A stretch of 64,000 nt of DNA from Rufibacter psychrotolerans. Its GTDB lineage: Bacteria; Bacteroidota; Bacteroidia; Cytophagales; Hymenobacteraceae. The translations under genes and the position numbers were made by a program. Location of the stretch: NCBI RefSeq assembly GCF_016924645.1, contig NZ_JAFFJV010000002.1, positions 62,001-126,000 on the forward strand, in the 5' to 3' direction. Under the pieces are notes generated by a model that was not told the origin of the DNA, did not search any database, and saw nothing but the letters and a program-made list of their open reading frames with translations. Shown one piece after another: positions 28,904 through 37,000 of the stretch; position 1 is the stretch's first letter, and every line of letters begins with the position of its first letter.

Positions 28904-28953
28904 ACGCCTCGCAACACTCTCCTTTTGCGATGAAAATTATAGCTGGAGCGAAA

Positions 28954-28990
28954 GCGTTTTGGCGCTGTTTTGAGAAAAAGAGGCAAGAAA
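28954..28990. repeat. Recurrent intergenic palindrome, copy 7
   Basis: GCGTTTTGGCGCTGTTTTG, then AGAAAAAGAGGCAAGAAA. A decayed copy; the outer right arm is poor. Confidence 0.55.
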
Positions 28991-29035
28991 TACCAAAAGG
29001 TGATGGGGCAAAGAAAGTATCTCCCATCACCTTAT

Positions 29036-29123
29036 TGCCATCCTGAAAGGATCTTGTGGGCGCACTAGAATGGCGTTAAAGAAGCGCTAGTAGGTTCGTC
29101 ACTAAGATCCTTTCAGGATAACA
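29036..29123. repeat. ~90-bp inverted-repeat element, copy C
   Basis: Exact 15-base inverted repeats TCCTGAAAGGATCTT (29041-29055) and its complement (29104-29118) near the ends. Same family as copies A and B. Confidence 0.8.
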
Positions 29124-29143
29124 AAGACCGATTGTTCCTACAG

Positions 29144-29207
29144 GCGGCTCCCGGCGAGTCTGCAGACTCGCACCATACCTTGTCACGAGACTGGAGTCTC
29201 GCGCCAG
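29144..29207. repeat. GAGTCTCG hairpin repeat, copy 1
   Basis: Bases 29179-29207 are identical over 29 bases to 37201-37229, and include the hairpin CGAGACTGGAGTCTCG. The upstream half, CGGCTCCCGGCGAGTCTG, is also shared with small changes. Confidence 0.8.
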
Positions 29208-29246
29208 AGTCATCAATCTAGTTGCCCCCGCAATGACGCCTGCGCT

Positions 29247-29283
29247 AAAGACCTCGTAGTGTGCGCAGCTCCTACGAGTGTCT
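29247..29283. repeat. CCTCGTAG repeat, copy 1
   Basis: AAAGACCTCGTAGTGTGC followed by the inverted CCTACGAG and GTGTCT. A related copy is at 47137-47173. Confidence 0.55.
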
Positions 29284-29290
29284 CCGCCAA

Positions 29291-29333
29291 CGCCGTTTCA
29301 AGCCCCTTTTTCCTAAAATAGCTCCGAAACAGA
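29291..29333. repeat. Recurrent intergenic palindrome, copy 8
   Basis: CGCCGTTTCAAGCCCC, then CCTAAAATAGCTCCGAAACA. Outer GTTTC/GAAAC arms are intact. Confidence 0.65.
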
Positions 29334-29338
29334 CCTAA

Positions 29339-29375
29339 CTGTTTTGAACAAGGTTTCCCCAAAACAGGCCAAAAA
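29339..29375. repeat. Recurrent intergenic palindrome, copy 9
   Basis: CTGTTTTGAACAAGGTTTC, then CCCAAAACAGGCCAAAAACA. Lies directly beside the terminator of the amidohydrolase gene. Confidence 0.6.
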
Positions 29376-29376
29376 C

Positions 29377-29411
29377 AAAACGCCTCCCCTGCTAAGCAGA
29401 GGAGGCGTTTT
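29377..29411 (-). terminator. Terminator of the PD40-amidohydrolase gene
   Basis: AAAACGCCTCC and GGAGGCGTTTT pair perfectly, and an inner CTGC/GCAG stem extends the hairpin with one mismatch. On the minus strand it ends in a T-rich tail, 17 bases after the stop codon. Confidence 0.85.
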
Positions 29412-29428
29412 CAACACATCAGAAAAGA

Positions 29429-32400
29429 TTACTCCTGAATACCGGGCACACCCAGCGGAAGGGCGCTGTGCCAGTCAAAGTCAGGGGCTTTCTTCTTGGT
29501 GGGAGCCAGTTCATCCAGCGTGTTGGCGTCGTACAGACGGCCGTTGCGCATCACGTATTTGATGGTATTGGTGTTGCGGATGTTCTCCAGCGGGTTCTGG
29601 TCCATGATCACCAGATCAGCCAGTTTGCCGTTCTGGATGGAGCCCAGATCACCGTCCAGCCCCAGGGATTTTGCGCCCAGGATGGTAGCAGTTTTCAGGG
29701 CGTTCAGGTTGCTCATGCCCCCCGACTGCATAGACCACAACTCCCAGTGGTAGCCCAGGCCCTGCAACTGCCCGTGCGACCCCACGCCCGCCAGACCTCC
29801 GGCTTTCACCAGTCGGTCTACAAATTGGGCGTGCTTGTCAAACACGTGCTCGTCTTTCATGAACCAACCGGCCCGGCGGCGCGACTTCTCATCCAGCTCC
29901 ACCTTAGGGGTGAAGTAGTTCAGCTTTTTGTCGTTCACCAGGTCCTCGGTGGCGTAGTAGTAGTTCTCGGCCCAGGGACCACCGTAAGACACCAGCAACG
30001 TGGGCGTGTAGGCAATCTGCGACTGAGAGACAAAGTCCAGCACGTCTTTGTACAGCGGATAGATGGGGTACGAGTGCTCGTGGCCCGGATAACCGTCCAA
30101 TACTTCGGTGAGGTTCAGTTTAAAGTCCAGCCCGCCCTCGGTGGTAGGCATCAGGCCCTGCTCTTTGGCCGCCATGATGATCCATTGCCGGTGCTGGCGG
30201 TTGCCCACCAGGTACATCTTAATGGTTTTGGTGTTGTAGTAGTCTGAGTACTGCTTCAGCACGTTCTTGGCGTGGTCCAGGCTCTTTAAATTATATGACC
30301 AGTACCCCACGCCCGGTCCGGTGGAGTACACGCGCGGCCCGATCATCTTACCGGTTTCCACCATGTCTGCGTACGTGAGCACGTCGGTGGTGGCGGTCTG
30401 CGGGTCGCGGGTGGTGGTTACGCCGTAGGCCAGGTTGGCGGCGTAAATCCACACCTGGTTAGAGTGCACGCCCCAGCGCGGCCACATGTGCGCGTGCGTA
30501 TCCACGAAGCCCGGCGTAATGGTTTTGCCTTTCACGTCCAGCACGGTGGCGTTTTGCGGCACCGATAAGGTACCCGAAGCGCCCACGGCCTTGATGCGGT
30601 TGTCCTGAATCAGGATGTCGCCTTTCTCAATTACCTCGTCGCCGTTCATGGTGATGATGCGGGCGCCCTGCAACAGAATGGTTCCCTGCGGAATGTCGCG
30701 CGGCACCGTGATGGCGATTCTGGTTTCTACCGGTTTATAGCCTTCAATCTTCACCGCCTCTTTGGCACCGGTGCTGTCTTTCTTGGCTTCAGTAGTTGGT
30801 TTGGCGTCTTTCTTCAGTTCCTCGGCGGCTTCCAGCTCGCGTTTCTTCGCGAAGGCCTGGTCTAAGTTGTACGCGAAGAACGCATTGCCTATAGACCAGT
30901 ACACGCTCTTGCCATCGGCCGACCAGCTGGGGAACTGTCCGCCAATCTCGGTCAGCTTCCAGCTGGGGAACTGCGAGCTGGCCACATCGGCCACGGAGAT
31001 GGTAGGGGTCTCGCCGCCCACAAACGGGATGGTCACCACGTAAATCTCGTTGTTGATGAGGGCCAGGGCTTTGTCACCTTTGGGGGCTTTGATCACCGTG
31101 GTGGCCGTGGAGGCCTGCATCTGCGGCTCCCGCTCGTTGAGGTGGTGGTTGTGGCTCATCTCCTCCTCCAGCATGTCGGCGTACGAGCCGAAGGTAGTGA
31201 TGCCTTTCACCTTCACGTAGGGTTTCTTGTCGGTACCGTCCCAGCGGATAGAGATCAGGCCATCGGTAGCGCTGTACAGGTAAATGCGGTCATCGCCCTG
31301 CACAAAGTGCGGATTGGCGCCTAGGTTGGCTTTGGTCACAAACGTGCTGGCCCCGCCCTTGGAAGAAACCCAGTTGATGGTCTGGCGCGAGGCAAAGGCA
31401 CCCGGCCCCGCCGATTCGCGGTAAGTTTGGGCAGAACCCTTGATAAACACAATCTTGTCTCCCTTGGGCGACCACACCGGCTCCTGGAACACCGAGTTCT
31501 CCTGGGTGAGCTTTACCGGCTTGCCTTTGCCGCTGGCGGCCACTTTGTAGATGGCGCCGCCGGTTTTCTCGTGCCAGGTCACAAACACCAGCTCCTTGCC
31601 GTCGGGCGACCAGGCCGGCTGGGCCTCAGTAAAATCATTGGTGGTCACGCGCTTGGGCGTGCCGTTGGGGTACTCGGTCACGTACAGGCGGTCCAGCGCG
31701 GTAAAGGCCAGGCGCTTGCCATCGGGTGACATGGCCGCGTCGCGGATCTGGGTCACCTTCATGGTTTTCTCGTCTGTGATGGGGTATTTGAACTCCAGCT
31801 TCGGCCCGATGGCGATCTTGGTCTCCACCTCAAACGGAACCTCCTTGGCCGCCCCGCCGCTCACCGGAATGCGGTAAATCTTGCCGCCGTAAGAGGCCAC
31901 CAGTTCTTTGCTGTCTGGCGTGAACGACATGGACGGCAACACGCCCAGCGGCGCAATGGACTCCTGCTCATCGCGCTGCACCGGGTAGGCCAGCCACTTC
32001 TCGTCGCCCGATTTCAGGTTCTGCACAATGAGGCCGGTCTGGTTGTTGTAGCGCGTGCCGTACACCAGCAGCTCGCCGTCTGGCGACAAGGTGGGCGAAA
32101 ACGCCGAGCCGTAGCGCGAGGTTCTGGTATCGGTCTCGCCGGTTTCGCGGTCAAACGTGGCCAGTTGGTACTGCGGCAATTGGGCGTTGTAGTTCCAGGC
32201 TCCGGTGCGGCGGGCGTACCAGATGTAGCGGCTGTCTTTTCCGAAGGCCGGCTCCACGGTTTTCAGGGTCTCAGGCGTTTTTATGAGCTCTACCCCAGTG
32301 CCGCTGTCTTTGTGGTACAGGTGCAGCTTGAGGTTTCGCCGGCCTTTGGAGACCACCAGGTACTCGCCGTCTGGCGTCCACTCGGCGGCCTGGAAGTTTT

Positions 32401-32851
32401 CGTTCTTGCTCTTGCTGATCTGGCGGGTTTTCTTGGTGGCCAGGTCCATGATCCAGACGTTGTCATTACCATCGCGGTCCGAGAGGAACACAATGGACTT
32501 GCCGTCTGGGCTGTAGCGGGGCTGCACGTCCAGGGCCATGCCCTCGGTGAGCTGCTGGGCTTTGCCTCCGCCTATGGGCAACAAGTACAGGTCGCCCAGC
32601 AAGCTGAAGATGATCTGACTGCCATTGGGGTGCACATCCAGCGCCAGCCAGGAACCCTCGTTGGTTTTGATGTCAAGGGTGCGGCCCGCCTCCAGCGGCA
32701 GGTCTTTTTTCTCTTCTTTTTTGGTGTCATCCTTTTTGGCAGCGGGTGGCGTGTTCTGGGCCATAGACGGCCCGGCGAACAGCCCTACCGTGCAAAGCAG
32801 CAACACGGGTTTCCGCCAGCCAGGGACGTGGTTGGTAAAAAACTGCTTCAT
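29429..32851 (-). CDS. Exported PD40 beta-propeller fused to amidohydrolase
   Basis: 1140 residues. A signal peptide (1-31, ending PSMAQ) is followed by a TolB-like region with at least eight PD40 repeats (YSPDGKSIVFLSD, WSPDGKELVFVTW and similar) across about residues 45-690. A short charged linker leads to an amidohydrolase domain (~725-1120) with GKTITPGFVDTHAHMW, giving metal ligands H786 and H788, and GHEHSYP further on. The position where many relatives have the last metal ligand Asp reads GVGSHGQLQG. It probably hydrolyses a cyclic amide or peptide-like substrate in the periplasm; the real substrate is unknown. It is a single gene or the tail of the neighbouring minus-strand cluster, from which it is separated by 842 bases of repeats. 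Confidence 0.9.
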   Translation of the reverse strand: MKQFFTNHVPGWRKPVLLLCTVGLFAGPSMAQNTPPAAKKDDTKKEEKKDLPLEAGRTLDIKTNEGSWLALDVHPNGSQIIFSLLGDLYLLPIGGGKAQQLTEGMALDVQPRYSPDGKSIVFLSDRDGNDNVWIMDLATKKTRQISKSKNENFQAAEWTPDGEYLVVSKGRRNLKLHLYHKDSGTGVELIKTPETLKTVEPAFGKDSRYIWYARRTGAWNYNAQLPQYQLATFDRETGETDTRTSRYGSAFSPTLSPDGELLVYGTRYNNQTGLIVQNLKSGDEKWLAYPVQRDEQESIAPLGVLPSMSFTPDSKELVASYGGKIYRIPVSGGAAKEVPFEVETKIAIGPKLEFKYPITDEKTMKVTQIRDAAMSPDGKRLAFTALDRLYVTEYPNGTPKRVTTNDFTEAQPAWSPDGKELVFVTWHEKTGGAIYKVAASGKGKPVKLTQENSVFQEPVWSPKGDKIVFIKGSAQTYRESAGPGAFASRQTINWVSSKGGASTFVTKANLGANPHFVQGDDRIYLYSATDGLISIRWDGTDKKPYVKVKGITTFGSYADMLEEEMSHNHHLNEREPQMQASTATTVIKAPKGDKALALINNEIYVVTIPFVGGETPTISVADVASSQFPSWKLTEIGGQFPSWSADGKSVYWSIGNAFFAYNLDQAFAKKRELEAAEELKKDAKPTTEAKKDSTGAKEAVKIEGYKPVETRIAITVPRDIPQGTILLQGARIITMNGDEVIEKGDILIQDNRIKAVGASGTLSVPQNATVLDVKGKTITPGFVDTHAHMWPRWGVHSNQVWIYAANLAYGVTTTRDPQTATTDVLTYADMVETGKMIGPRVYSTGPGVGYWSYNLKSLDHAKNVLKQYSDYYNTKTIKMYLVGNRQHRQWIIMAAKEQGLMPTTEGGLDFKLNLTEVLDGYPGHEHSYPIYPLYKDVLDFVSQSQIAYTPTLLVSYGGPWAENYYYATEDLVNDKKLNYFTPKVELDEKSRRRAGWFMKDEHVFDKHAQFVDRLVKAGGLAGVGSHGQLQGLGYHWELWSMQSGGMSNLNALKTATILGAKSLGLDGDLGSIQNGKLADLVIMDQNPLENIRNTNTIKYVMRNGRLYDANTLDELAPTKKKAPDFDWHSALPLGVPGIQE

Positions 32852-32999
32852 AATAAAGGGGTTAGTAGTGGGTATGTTTGGGATTGGTGAAGATAAGGAT
32901 TGTTTTGTTAGGTTGCTGGCTTTTCAGGACTTGCACCAGCATCTTCTCCAGCCGAATGTCTACACTCCCCTAATCTTTCACCGATAGGAGCCCCACCTG

Positions 33000-33068
33000 C
33001 ATGGTTCAAGTCTGCGGCTTGGACCTACTATGGGTTGAGGTTTGCAAATCAGTGAGGCGTTAGCCTCA
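33000..33068. repeat. GGTTCAAGTC repeat, copy 1
   Basis: CATGGTTCAAGTCTGCGG then CTTGGACCTAC and TTTGCAAATCAGTG. Same layout as 47010-47078. Inner TTCAAGTC/GGCTTGGA form a small hairpin. Confidence 0.7.
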
Positions 33069-33147
33069 AAACCACCCTTGAGCCTTCTATGGCGCGGAAG
33101 TTACTTCCGTGCCTTTCTTTTTTATTGCTACTTTGCCAGCCATTCGT

Positions 33148-33229
33148 CGTTGTTGGTGTTCTCACCAACAACCTAAACTGCCTCTCCCTTTCGCCGTTGT
33201 TGGTGTTCTCACCAACAACCTAAACTGCC
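33148..33229. repeat. Two direct copies of a GTTGTTGGTG hairpin unit
   Basis: Units 33148-33182 and 33195-33229 are identical over 35 bases. Each holds GTTGTTGGTG, loop TTCT, CACCAACAAC: a perfect 10-bp stem with a 4-base loop. Confidence 0.9.
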
Positions 33230-33310
33230 CCTCCATCTGCCCCAATCAGCTACTTCCTACTTCCTGACTCAGAACTCTGAACTCAGGACTCGCTCTGCGG
33301 GCGTTTGTCA

Positions 33311-33391
33311 CTTTTCTCCTTGATGAGAAAAGTAACCAAAAGAATCAAGAAGCCCCGAACTCGCTGACGCTCAAACAGGCGGGGCTTCATT
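33311..33391. repeat. CTTTTCTC / AAGCCCCG double-hairpin element
   Basis: CTTTTCTC (33311) pairs with GAGAAAAG (33325); AAGCCCCG (33350) pairs with CGGGGCTT further on. It looks like a conserved intergenic element rather than coding sequence. Confidence 0.5.
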
Positions 33392-33461
33392 TGGTACCAC
33401 CCCGCAGCCGTCCTCTGTTGCATAGGGAGCGTAGGCCGTTGCTGCTTCAGACGCCACTACT

Positions 33462-33514
33462 TGCCCCAGAGCCCCTGTTGGGTTACGCAGGCGCCCAACA
33501 GGGGCTCTGGGGCA
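33462..33514. repeat. 21-bp perfect inverted repeat
   Basis: Left arm 33462-33482 and right arm 33494-33514 are exact complements over 21 bases with an 11-base loop; TTTT follows on the plus strand. No plus-strand gene lies upstream to be terminated. Confidence 0.85.
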
Positions 33515-33584
33515 TTTTGCTTATTGGTCTTTGAGCTGTTTCAATGCCTTCATCGTCCTGCGGACGGGTGAAAAATCTCTTCTT

Positions 33585-33622
33585 TGTTTCAGACCTGTTT
33601 TCTTGGAAATAGCTTTGAAACA
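33585..33622. repeat. Recurrent intergenic palindrome, copy 10
   Basis: Outer arms TGTTTC and GAAACA; inner GACCTGTTTTC then TTGGAAATAGCTTT. Its right arm overlaps the start of the 27-bp inverted repeat. Confidence 0.75.
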
Positions 33623-33674
33623 GAACGGCATCCCCCTGCTTCCTATCAGGAAGCAGGGGGATGCCGTTCTGTTT
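33618..33674. terminator. 27-bp perfect inverted repeat, 3-base loop
   Basis: 33618-33644 and 33648-33674 pair without mismatch; loop ATC. Lies 20 bases after the stop of the minus-strand TIM-barrel gene, so it probably ends that transcript, although it is far longer than an ordinary terminator. Confidence 0.75.
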
Positions 33675-33693
33675 TTATGGGTACTGGTGTGGG

Positions 33694-34653
33694 CTAGGTC
33701 AACAACGTATGCTTCACGTAGTCGTGGCTTTGTTTGATGCTTTGGAAGGGGTCCATGGCGGCGGCGAAGTTTTCCTGCTCCACGAAGATGCGGTCTACGC
33801 CGGAGGTCTGGGCTTGGGCGAAGATGGCTTTGTAGTCAATGGAACCCGAGCCTATCTCGGTGTTCAGGGTGGGCGTGGTTTTGTCCATGTCTTTCACGTG
33901 CCACATTACAAAACGGCCCTGGTGTTGCTTGAACAGGTCTACCGGTTTGTGGCCGGCTTTTTCCATCCAGTACAGGTCGGCCTCGAAGCTCACCAGGGCT
34001 GGGTCGGTTTCCTGGAGCAGGATGTCGTAGCCGGTGGTGTTTCCATACTGCTTGAACTCAAAATCGTGGTTGTGGTAGGCCAGTTTCAGGTTGGCGGCCT
34101 GGCACAGTTCGGCGGCCTTGTTCACTTTCTCGGCAATGTTCTTGTAATCGTCGGCACTGTCGCGCAGCTCTTCGGCCAGGTAAGGTACCGTGATGTATTG
34201 GTGACCTACTATGTTTCCGGCCTCAATGTAGCGCTTCACAATATCGGCGTTGCCGTCTTTCATGTACTGCCCAAAGTCATAGTGCCCGCTGGTAGACACC
34301 AGGTTGTGGGCGGTCAGGAGCTCTTTGAACGCGGTGGGCGACAGGTTCCAGTAGCCAGTTTGGGGGGAGTAGCCGTAGGTCTCCACATCCTGGTAGCCGG
34401 CCTGGGCCACCCGGGCAATCACGCCTTTGGGGTCTTGGGGCAAGAGTTCCCGCAGGGTGTAGAGTTGAATCCCGATGTCTGAGATGGTCGATTGGGCGGC
34501 CCTGCCCTCGCCGGAACCGGTGGCCTGGGCCGTGGAGACGGCGCTGCCGGAAGCTTGGTTGGAGCTGTCGCAGGAGGTGAGCAGCGCGGGCGCAAAGGCA
34601 ACCCCCGCCGACAATAAACCAAGCTTCTGCAGGAAAGATCTTCTGTTGTTCAT
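33694..34653 (-). CDS. Exported TIM-barrel sugar isomerase/epimerase
   Basis: 319-residue xylose-isomerase-like TIM-barrel protein. The N-terminus is a lipoprotein/Tat-like signal: MNNRRSFLQKLG followed by a hydrophobic stretch and lipobox LLTSC. The barrel begins at IGIQLYTLRELLP and includes LKLAYHNHDFEFK, FEADLYWMEKAG and MWHVKDMDK, the usual metal-binding His/Glu/Asp positions of this superfamily. It is the last gene of a minus-strand run with a similar TIM-barrel gene upstream. Isomerisation or epimerisation of an oxidised sugar in the periplasm is inferred from the neighbouring DUF1080 and GMC genes. Confidence 0.88.
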   Translation of the reverse strand: MNNRRSFLQKLGLLSAGVAFAPALLTSCDSSNQASGSAVSTAQATGSGEGRAAQSTISDIGIQLYTLRELLPQDPKGVIARVAQAGYQDVETYGYSPQTGYWNLSPTAFKELLTAHNLVSTSGHYDFGQYMKDGNADIVKRYIEAGNIVGHQYITVPYLAEELRDSADDYKNIAEKVNKAAELCQAANLKLAYHNHDFEFKQYGNTTGYDILLQETDPALVSFEADLYWMEKAGHKPVDLFKQHQGRFVMWHVKDMDKTTPTLNTEIGSGSIDYKAIFAQAQTSGVDRIFVEQENFAAAMDPFQSIKQSHDYVKHTLLT

Positions 34654-34675
34654 GTCGCTTTAAGGATAGGAATCT

Positions 34676-34716
34676 GCTGTTTATAGGTTGTTTTTCGGGA
34701 AAGAGGCGTTAAACGT
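34676..34716. repeat. Recurrent intergenic palindrome, copy 11
   Basis: GCTGTTTATAGGTTGTTTTT, then CGGGAAAGAGGCGTTAAACG. It overlaps the 3' end of the next gene: the arm's TTAAAC supplies that gene's TAA stop codon (34709-34711). Confidence 0.75.
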
Positions 34717-35599
34717 CACAGATCTGCACCGCTTGCCGCAGCGAGGCCAGCTTGTCTTTTGCCTGCGGAATAAACTCTTGCGCCACGTACCCATTGAACC
34801 CGGTGGCCTTGATGGCCCGCATGATGGCCGGGTAGTTCAGTTCCTGGGTCTCGTCTATCTCGTGGCGGCCGGGCACCCCGGCGGTATGGTAATGGGCAAT
34901 GTAAGGGTGGTTGTCTTTGATGGTCTGGATCACGTTGCCCTCGTCTACCTGCATGTGGTAAATGTCATACAGCAGCTTGAAGTGCTCGGAGCCCAGGCGC
35001 TTGGCCAGCTCCACGCCCCAGGCGGTGCGGTCGCATTGGTAGTCGGGGTGGTTTACTTTGCTGTTGAGCAGTTCCATCACCAAGACCACGTTGTGCTTTT
35101 CGGCCAGGGGCAGCAGCTTTTTCAGGCCTTCCACCGAGTTCCTGAGGCCGGTTTCGTCGTCCATGCCCTTCCGGTTGCCGCTGAAGCAGATCAGGTTCTG
35201 GTAGCCGGCTTTGGCCACCAGGGGAATCATGTCTGCGTAGTTCTTCAGGAGGGTGGCGTGGTACTGCGGGGTGTTCCAGCCCTGCGTGAGGCTGATCTCG
35301 GCGCCGTTGCACATGGTAGAGACCAGCCCGTACTTCTGCAGCGTGGGCCAGTCTTTGGGCCCCACCAGGTCAATGCCCTTCAGGCCCATTTCCTTGGCGG
35401 CCCGGCACAGTTCCTCCACCGTTAAGTCATTAAAGCACCAGCGGCACACAGAGTGGTTGATGTTGCCGTTGAGTTGAGGTGCTGCTTTACGTTCTTTTTC
35501 GGCGGCCGCCAGGCTGGAGAAGGAGCCCGTGGCGGCCACGGCGGCGGCGCCCGCCAGCAGGCCCTTGAGCGCCGTTCTTCTTTGGTTTACAGATGCCAT
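34709..35599 (-). CDS. Exported hydroxypyruvate-isomerase-like TIM-barrel protein
   Basis: 296 residues. The signal peptide is long with an RR pair (NQRRTALKGLLAGAAAVAAT), suggesting Tat export. The barrel carries HSVCRWCFNDLTVEELCRAA, a hydroxypyruvate-isomerase-like opening, then VLVMELLNSKVNHPDYQCD, LLYDIYHMQVDEGN and the last-strand GYVAQEFIP. The conserved Glu, Asp, His and Glu metal positions are present in these segments. It shares the minus-strand run with another TIM-barrel gene 55 bases downstream and an MFS gene 13 bases upstream. The real substrate is probably a keto-sugar rather than hydroxypyruvate (inference). The stop codon lies inside a recurrent palindrome. Confidence 0.9.
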   Translation of the reverse strand: MASVNQRRTALKGLLAGAAAVAATGSFSSLAAAEKERKAAPQLNGNINHSVCRWCFNDLTVEELCRAAKEMGLKGIDLVGPKDWPTLQKYGLVSTMCNGAEISLTQGWNTPQYHATLLKNYADMIPLVAKAGYQNLICFSGNRKGMDDETGLRNSVEGLKKLLPLAEKHNVVLVMELLNSKVNHPDYQCDRTAWGVELAKRLGSEHFKLLYDIYHMQVDEGNVIQTIKDNHPYIAHYHTAGVPGRHEIDETQELNYPAIMRAIKATGFNGYVAQEFIPQAKDKLASLRQAVQICDV

Positions 35600-35612
35600 A
35601 GGGTTGCTGGGG

Positions 35613-36893
35613 TTAAGGCAAGCTGGTAACGGCCGGACCTCTTTCTAGCTCGGGCTCAAACACCGGAACCGCCTTTGCTGGGGCTTTTTTCTCTTTAAAG
35701 AACAGCAGGAACAACAGGGCCACGCCGCCCGCAATGCCGGCTGGCACCAGCCAGATGCTCTGCCAGACGTTCGCTACGCCCGCCCCGCGGTAGTACTCAC
35801 TAATGTACCCGGCCACCCAGAAGCCAATGAGCATGCCCACGCCGTAGGTAGCCAGCGTCACCAGCCCCTGCGCCGAGCTCTTGTACTTCTCGCCGGCCCG
35901 GGCATCGGTGTAAATCTGGCCCGAGACAAAGAAAAAGTCATAGCAGATGCCGTGCAGGGCGATGCCCAGAAGGAGCATGAACGACAGCTCAGCGGCGTTT
36001 CCGTAGGCAAACAGCACGTAGCGAACCGCCCAGGCCAGCATGCCCACCAGAATGGTCTTCTTGAACCCGTACCGGGAGAAAAACACCGGCAGCAGCAACA
36101 GGAACAGCACCTCTGAGATCTGACCGATGGTCATTTTCCCGGTGGGGTTATCCAGCCCCACATCGGTGAGGAAGGGGTTGGCGTTCTGGTAATAAAAGGC
36201 CAGCGGAATGCAGATCAGGATGGAGGCCAGGAAGAAGATGAGGAAGTCTTTGCTCTTCAACAGCTTGATGGCGTCCAGGCCCAGAATCTCTGACACCGAG
36301 CTGCTGCCCACCGTTTTCACCGGCGGCGTCTTGGGCAGCAGGAAGCTGTAAACGCCCAGCACCAGTGACGCAATACCAGCCATCAGGAACGTGTTTTTGA
36401 GCAGGCCCTGCTCAATGCCCTGCGCCGAGTCCCAATGGAAAAGGTAGCTGATGGCCAACCCGGCCGCAATCCAGCCCAGGGTTCCCCACACCCTGATCAC
36501 CGAAAACTCCTTCTCGGGGTTCTTCATCTGCCGGAACGACACCGAGTTCACCAGGGCCAGCGTGGGCATATAGGCAAACATGTAGGCCAGCACGTACGGG
36601 TAAAACGCGCTCACCTCGGCCGCCTGGTACATCTGGTACATCAGGCAGGCGCCCACCAGGTGCAGAATGCCCAGAATCCGCTCGGCGTTGAAGTACTTGT
36701 CCGCAATAAGCCCAATGATGAACGGCGCAATGATCGCCCCGAACGACTGGGTGGAGAAAACGCTGGCCGTTTCCAGCTCAGAGGCCTTCAGGTTATTTCC
36801 CAGGAAGGTTCCCAACGTGACAAACCAGGCGCCCCAGATAAAAAACTCCAGAAACATCATGGCCGATAACTTAGTGCGGGTAAGTGTATTCAT
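35613..36893 (-). CDS. MFS permease, nucleoside:H+ symporter-like
   Basis: 426-residue inner-membrane transporter with about twelve hydrophobic segments. The opening TKLSAMMFLEFFIWGAWFVT and the segment GAIIAPFIIGLIADKYFNAERIL are characteristic of the NHS (nucleoside:H+ symporter) branch of the major facilitator superfamily. A central cytoplasmic loop lies around residues 195-215. Only 13 bases separate it from the TIM-barrel gene after it, so they are probably co-transcribed. In sugar-oxidation clusters of Bacteroidota such permeases often carry sugars or sugar derivatives, so the nucleoside label should not be taken as the substrate. Confidence 0.9.
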   Translation of the reverse strand: MNTLTRTKLSAMMFLEFFIWGAWFVTLGTFLGNNLKASELETASVFSTQSFGAIIAPFIIGLIADKYFNAERILGILHLVGACLMYQMYQAAEVSAFYPYVLAYMFAYMPTLALVNSVSFRQMKNPEKEFSVIRVWGTLGWIAAGLAISYLFHWDSAQGIEQGLLKNTFLMAGIASLVLGVYSFLLPKTPPVKTVGSSSVSEILGLDAIKLLKSKDFLIFFLASILICIPLAFYYQNANPFLTDVGLDNPTGKMTIGQISEVLFLLLLPVFFSRYGFKKTILVGMLAWAVRYVLFAYGNAAELSFMLLLGIALHGICYDFFFVSGQIYTDARAGEKYKSSAQGLVTLATYGVGMLIGFWVAGYISEYYRGAGVANVWQSIWLVPAGIAGGVALLFLLFFKEKKAPAKAVPVFEPELERGPAVTSLP

Positions 36894-37000
36894 GCGTTGT
36901 TTGGTTAGTTTGTTAGCTCTTGGTTCTTATTGGTTTTAGCGCTTACTCCTGGCAAAACCATGCGCTGTTCTAGATGCCCTGGTATTCTCCATTTATGGCT

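Larger units (their letters stand above)
28843..29428. other. Repeat-rich convergent intergenic region
   Basis: This 586-base gap holds a terminator (28865-28903), three palindrome copies (28954-28990, 29291-29333, 29339-29375), one ~90-bp inverted-repeat element (29036-29123), a GAGTCTCG hairpin repeat (29144-29207), a CCTCGTAG repeat (29247-29283) and a second terminator (29377-29411). No gene is seen. Confidence 0.7.
32852..33693. other. Repeat island without genes
   Basis: This 842-base gap contains at least six different palindromic elements: a GGTTCAAGTC repeat (33000-33068), two GTTGTTGG hairpin units (33148-33229), a CTTTTCTC hairpin with a nearby AAGCCCCG/CGGGGCTT stem (33311-33391), a 21-bp inverted repeat (33462-33514), a recurrent palindrome (33585-33622) and a 27-bp inverted repeat (33618-33674). 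No open reading frame here looks real. Confidence 0.75.

Noticed and set aside
29344..29562. Short plus-strand frame at the end of the amidohydrolase gene
   Set aside because: It covers a palindrome copy and the terminator hairpin and then runs antisense into the coding region; no protein features.
33000..33068. Possible tRNA gene
   Set aside because: The GGTTCAAGTC core looks like a T-arm, but no acceptor, D-arm or anticodon stem can be formed around it.
33148..33229. Possible CRISPR array
   Set aside because: Only two repeat units, a 12-base spacer, internal hairpin palindromes and no cas genes; better described as paired REP-like repeats.
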